This document shows, piece by piece, positions 7,178 through 8,345 of a stretch of DNA of 8,345 nt. Location of the stretch: contig WRMM01000071.1 in the NCBI GenBank assembly GCA_009777135.1, positions 1-8,345 on the forward strand, in the 5' to 3' direction. The notes beneath the pieces are model-generated. The model was not told the origin of the DNA. It did no database searches and saw nothing but the letters and a program-made list of their open reading frames with translations. The stretch is from Candidatus Fibrimonadales bacterium. GTDB taxonomy: Bacteria; Fibrobacterota; Fibrobacteria; Fibrobacterales; Fibrobacteraceae. Position 1 is the first letter of the stretch; every line of letters starts with the position of its first letter. A program made the translations under genes and the position numbers.

Positions 7178-8313
7178 TTAAAAACTTGTCGCAAATAAGC
7201 GAAAAAATTCTTAAAGAAGCAGGAAATAAAAAAGTGTTTCTGCTGGTTTCCGGCGGCGTGGATTCTACGGTGCTTTTTGTGCTTTTGAATAAGGTTTTGG
7301 GCAGTGAAAGGGTTTTGGGGCTGCATGTGGACCATGGCTTGATGAGGCTCAACGAAAGCAGGCAAATAATGGATTTTTTGCAAAAAGAAGGCATTAACAA
7401 TTTGCAAATTTGCGATGCTAGCGAAGAATTTTTAACCGCATTGCAAGGCGTTGCTGAACCTGAGAAAAAGCGAAATATTATAGGCGAGGTTTTTCTTAAA
7501 GTTGCCAGCCGCGAAATGCAAAGGCTTTCGCTAAGCACAAGCGAATGGATGCTAGCTCAAGGCACAATTTATCCAGACATTATTGAAAGCGGCAACATAA
7601 AAAATACCGATACAATTAAAACCCATCACAACCGCGTTCAAGGCGTTTTGGATTTGCAAGAAAAGGGCATGCTTTTGGAGCCTTTGGCATCTTTGTATAA
7701 AAATGAGGTGCGAATTCTTGGCGAAGAACTCGGCATACCCAGAGAGCTTGTTTGGCGCCATCCATTCCCAGGACCGGGTCTTGGAGTGCGGCTTTTGTGC
7801 TGCGATGGAAAACCTGTTGGCAATGAGCCGAAATTTTTGCCCATAAAAAGCGTGGGCATCAAAAACAACGCAAGAACTTATGGCCAGCCATTGCTGATAG
7901 AAGGCGATTTGCCTTGGGAAGAATTGGAAAAACAAAGCGTTGACAATCGCGCCGTATGGCTTGTGGAGCGCGCAGCAAATGAAGCTTTTGAGGCAGTTGA
8001 GCAGTATTGCGCAAAAGAAACCCTTGATACGCTGAGGCTCTTTGACGATATTTGCTTGAAGTTTTTGCAAGAAAACGATTTATACAATAAAATATGGCAA
8101 ATGCCCGTTGTGCTGCTGCCGCTCAAAACGGCTGGCAAACCCTGCATAGTTATACGCCCTGTAAACAGCATAGACGCAATGACCGCCAGCTTTGCAAAAA
8201 TAGACCAAGGCTTGCTGAAAAACTCGCTATGGCCAAAGCTAAAGGCTGCAGGTTTGGGCGCGCTGTTTTATGACATTACAAACAAACCGCCCGCTACTAT
8301 TGAGTGGGAGTGA
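7174..8313 (+). CDS. guaA: GMP synthase ATP-pyrophosphatase protein without amidotransferase domain, long dimerisation-domain type
   Basis: This 379-residue enzyme adenylates XMP and aminates it to GMP. The ATP-PPase domain (about 1-207) has P-loop SGGVDS (26-31), LAQGTIYPDIIES (128-139), THHN (150-153) and RHPFPGPGLGVR (195-206). The C-terminal dimerisation/XMP-binding region has RPVNSIDAMTA (328-338) and ends KPPATIEWE. The N-terminal class I glutamine amidotransferase domain of usual bacterial GuaA (about 200 residues) is absent, and there is no room for it because metXW overlaps the start by ATGA. Ammonia must come from a separate GuaAa-like subunit or free NH4+. The region between PGPGLGVR and the final subdomain is longer than in E. 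coli: FLPIKSVGIKNNARTY (221-236) comes early, then IWQMPVVLLPL (307-317), the same order as human GMP synthase with its additional dimerisation subdomain. The complete active-site motifs argue it is functional. Confidence 0.92.
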   Translation: MIKNLSQISEKILKEAGNKKVFLLVSGGVDSTVLFVLLNKVLGSERVLGLHVDHGLMRLNESRQIMDFLQKEGINNLQICDASEEFLTALQGVAEPEKKRNIIGEVFLKVASREMQRLSLSTSEWMLAQGTIYPDIIESGNIKNTDTIKTHHNRVQGVLDLQEKGMLLEPLASLYKNEVRILGEELGIPRELVWRHPFPGPGLGVRLLCCDGKPVGNEPKFLPIKSVGIKNNARTYGQPLLIEGDLPWEELEKQSVDNRAVWLVERAANEAFEAVEQYCAKETLDTLRLFDDICLKFLQENDLYNKIWQMPVVLLPLKTAGKPCIVIRPVNSIDAMTASFAKIDQGLLKNSLWPKLKAAGLGALFYDITNKPPATIEWE

Positions 8314-8345
8314 GCATGAGATATTTTTCTATTTTTCTGCTGTAA

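Noticed and set aside
5563..8171. Minus-strand open frames opposite metXW and guaA
   Set aside because: The plus-strand frames have complete catalytic motifs; the antisense frames read as shadows rich in Cys, Ser and Phe without recognisable features.

Overview
The window looks like chromosome from a Gram-negative, moderately AT-rich bacterium. Outer-membrane (OM) biology is evident: a lipobox lipoprotein, an MCE (MlaD-type) protein and a protein ending in a beta-barrel-like C-terminal Phe. The overall style (large OM proteins, a MetX-MetW fusion, a long-type GMP synthase) suggests the FCB/Fibrobacterota side of the tree. That placement is an impression, not a measurement. Coding density is very high. 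I see no mobile element, RNA gene, CRISPR array or sign of recent transfer.

Left arm (1-5391, all minus strand): five genes in one tightly packed unit, read from right to left. They are a Kef/YbaL-like CPA2 antiporter-family membrane protein with a cytoplasmic NAD-binding RCK domain (5391-3655), an MCE/MlaD-family protein (3655-2699), a PqiC-like lipoprotein (2694-1996), a probable OM beta-barrel protein with PEGA-like periplasmic modules (1999-323), and the N-terminal part of a COG0731-like radical SAM enzyme that runs off the left edge (336-1). Junctions are a 1-nt overlap, a 4-nt gap, a 4-nt GTGA overlap and a 14-nt overlap, so the genes are very probably co-transcribed and in part translationally coupled. 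The middle three genes look like the periplasmic and OM parts of a lipid-transport bridge. No MlaE-type permease, MlaF-type ATPase or PqiA-type permease is next to them. In their place is an antiporter-like protein that has lost the acidic residue pair expected in its ion-binding helix.

Divergent junction (5392-5437): only 46 bp, very AT-rich, with room for overlapping back-to-back promoters and nothing larger.

Right arm (5438-8313, plus strand): a MetX-MetW fusion (homoserine O-acyltransferase plus MetW methyltransferase-like domain) overlaps by ATGA a GMP synthase ATP-pyrophosphatase protein. The latter lacks the glutamine amidotransferase domain but carries the extra dimerisation subdomain known from human-type GMP synthase. 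The pair links methionine entry and guanine nucleotide synthesis in one small operon. The last 32 bases hold only a nine-codon reading frame.

The main points of interest are the MCE cassette built on a degenerate antiporter, and the unusual architectures of the two biosynthetic enzymes.
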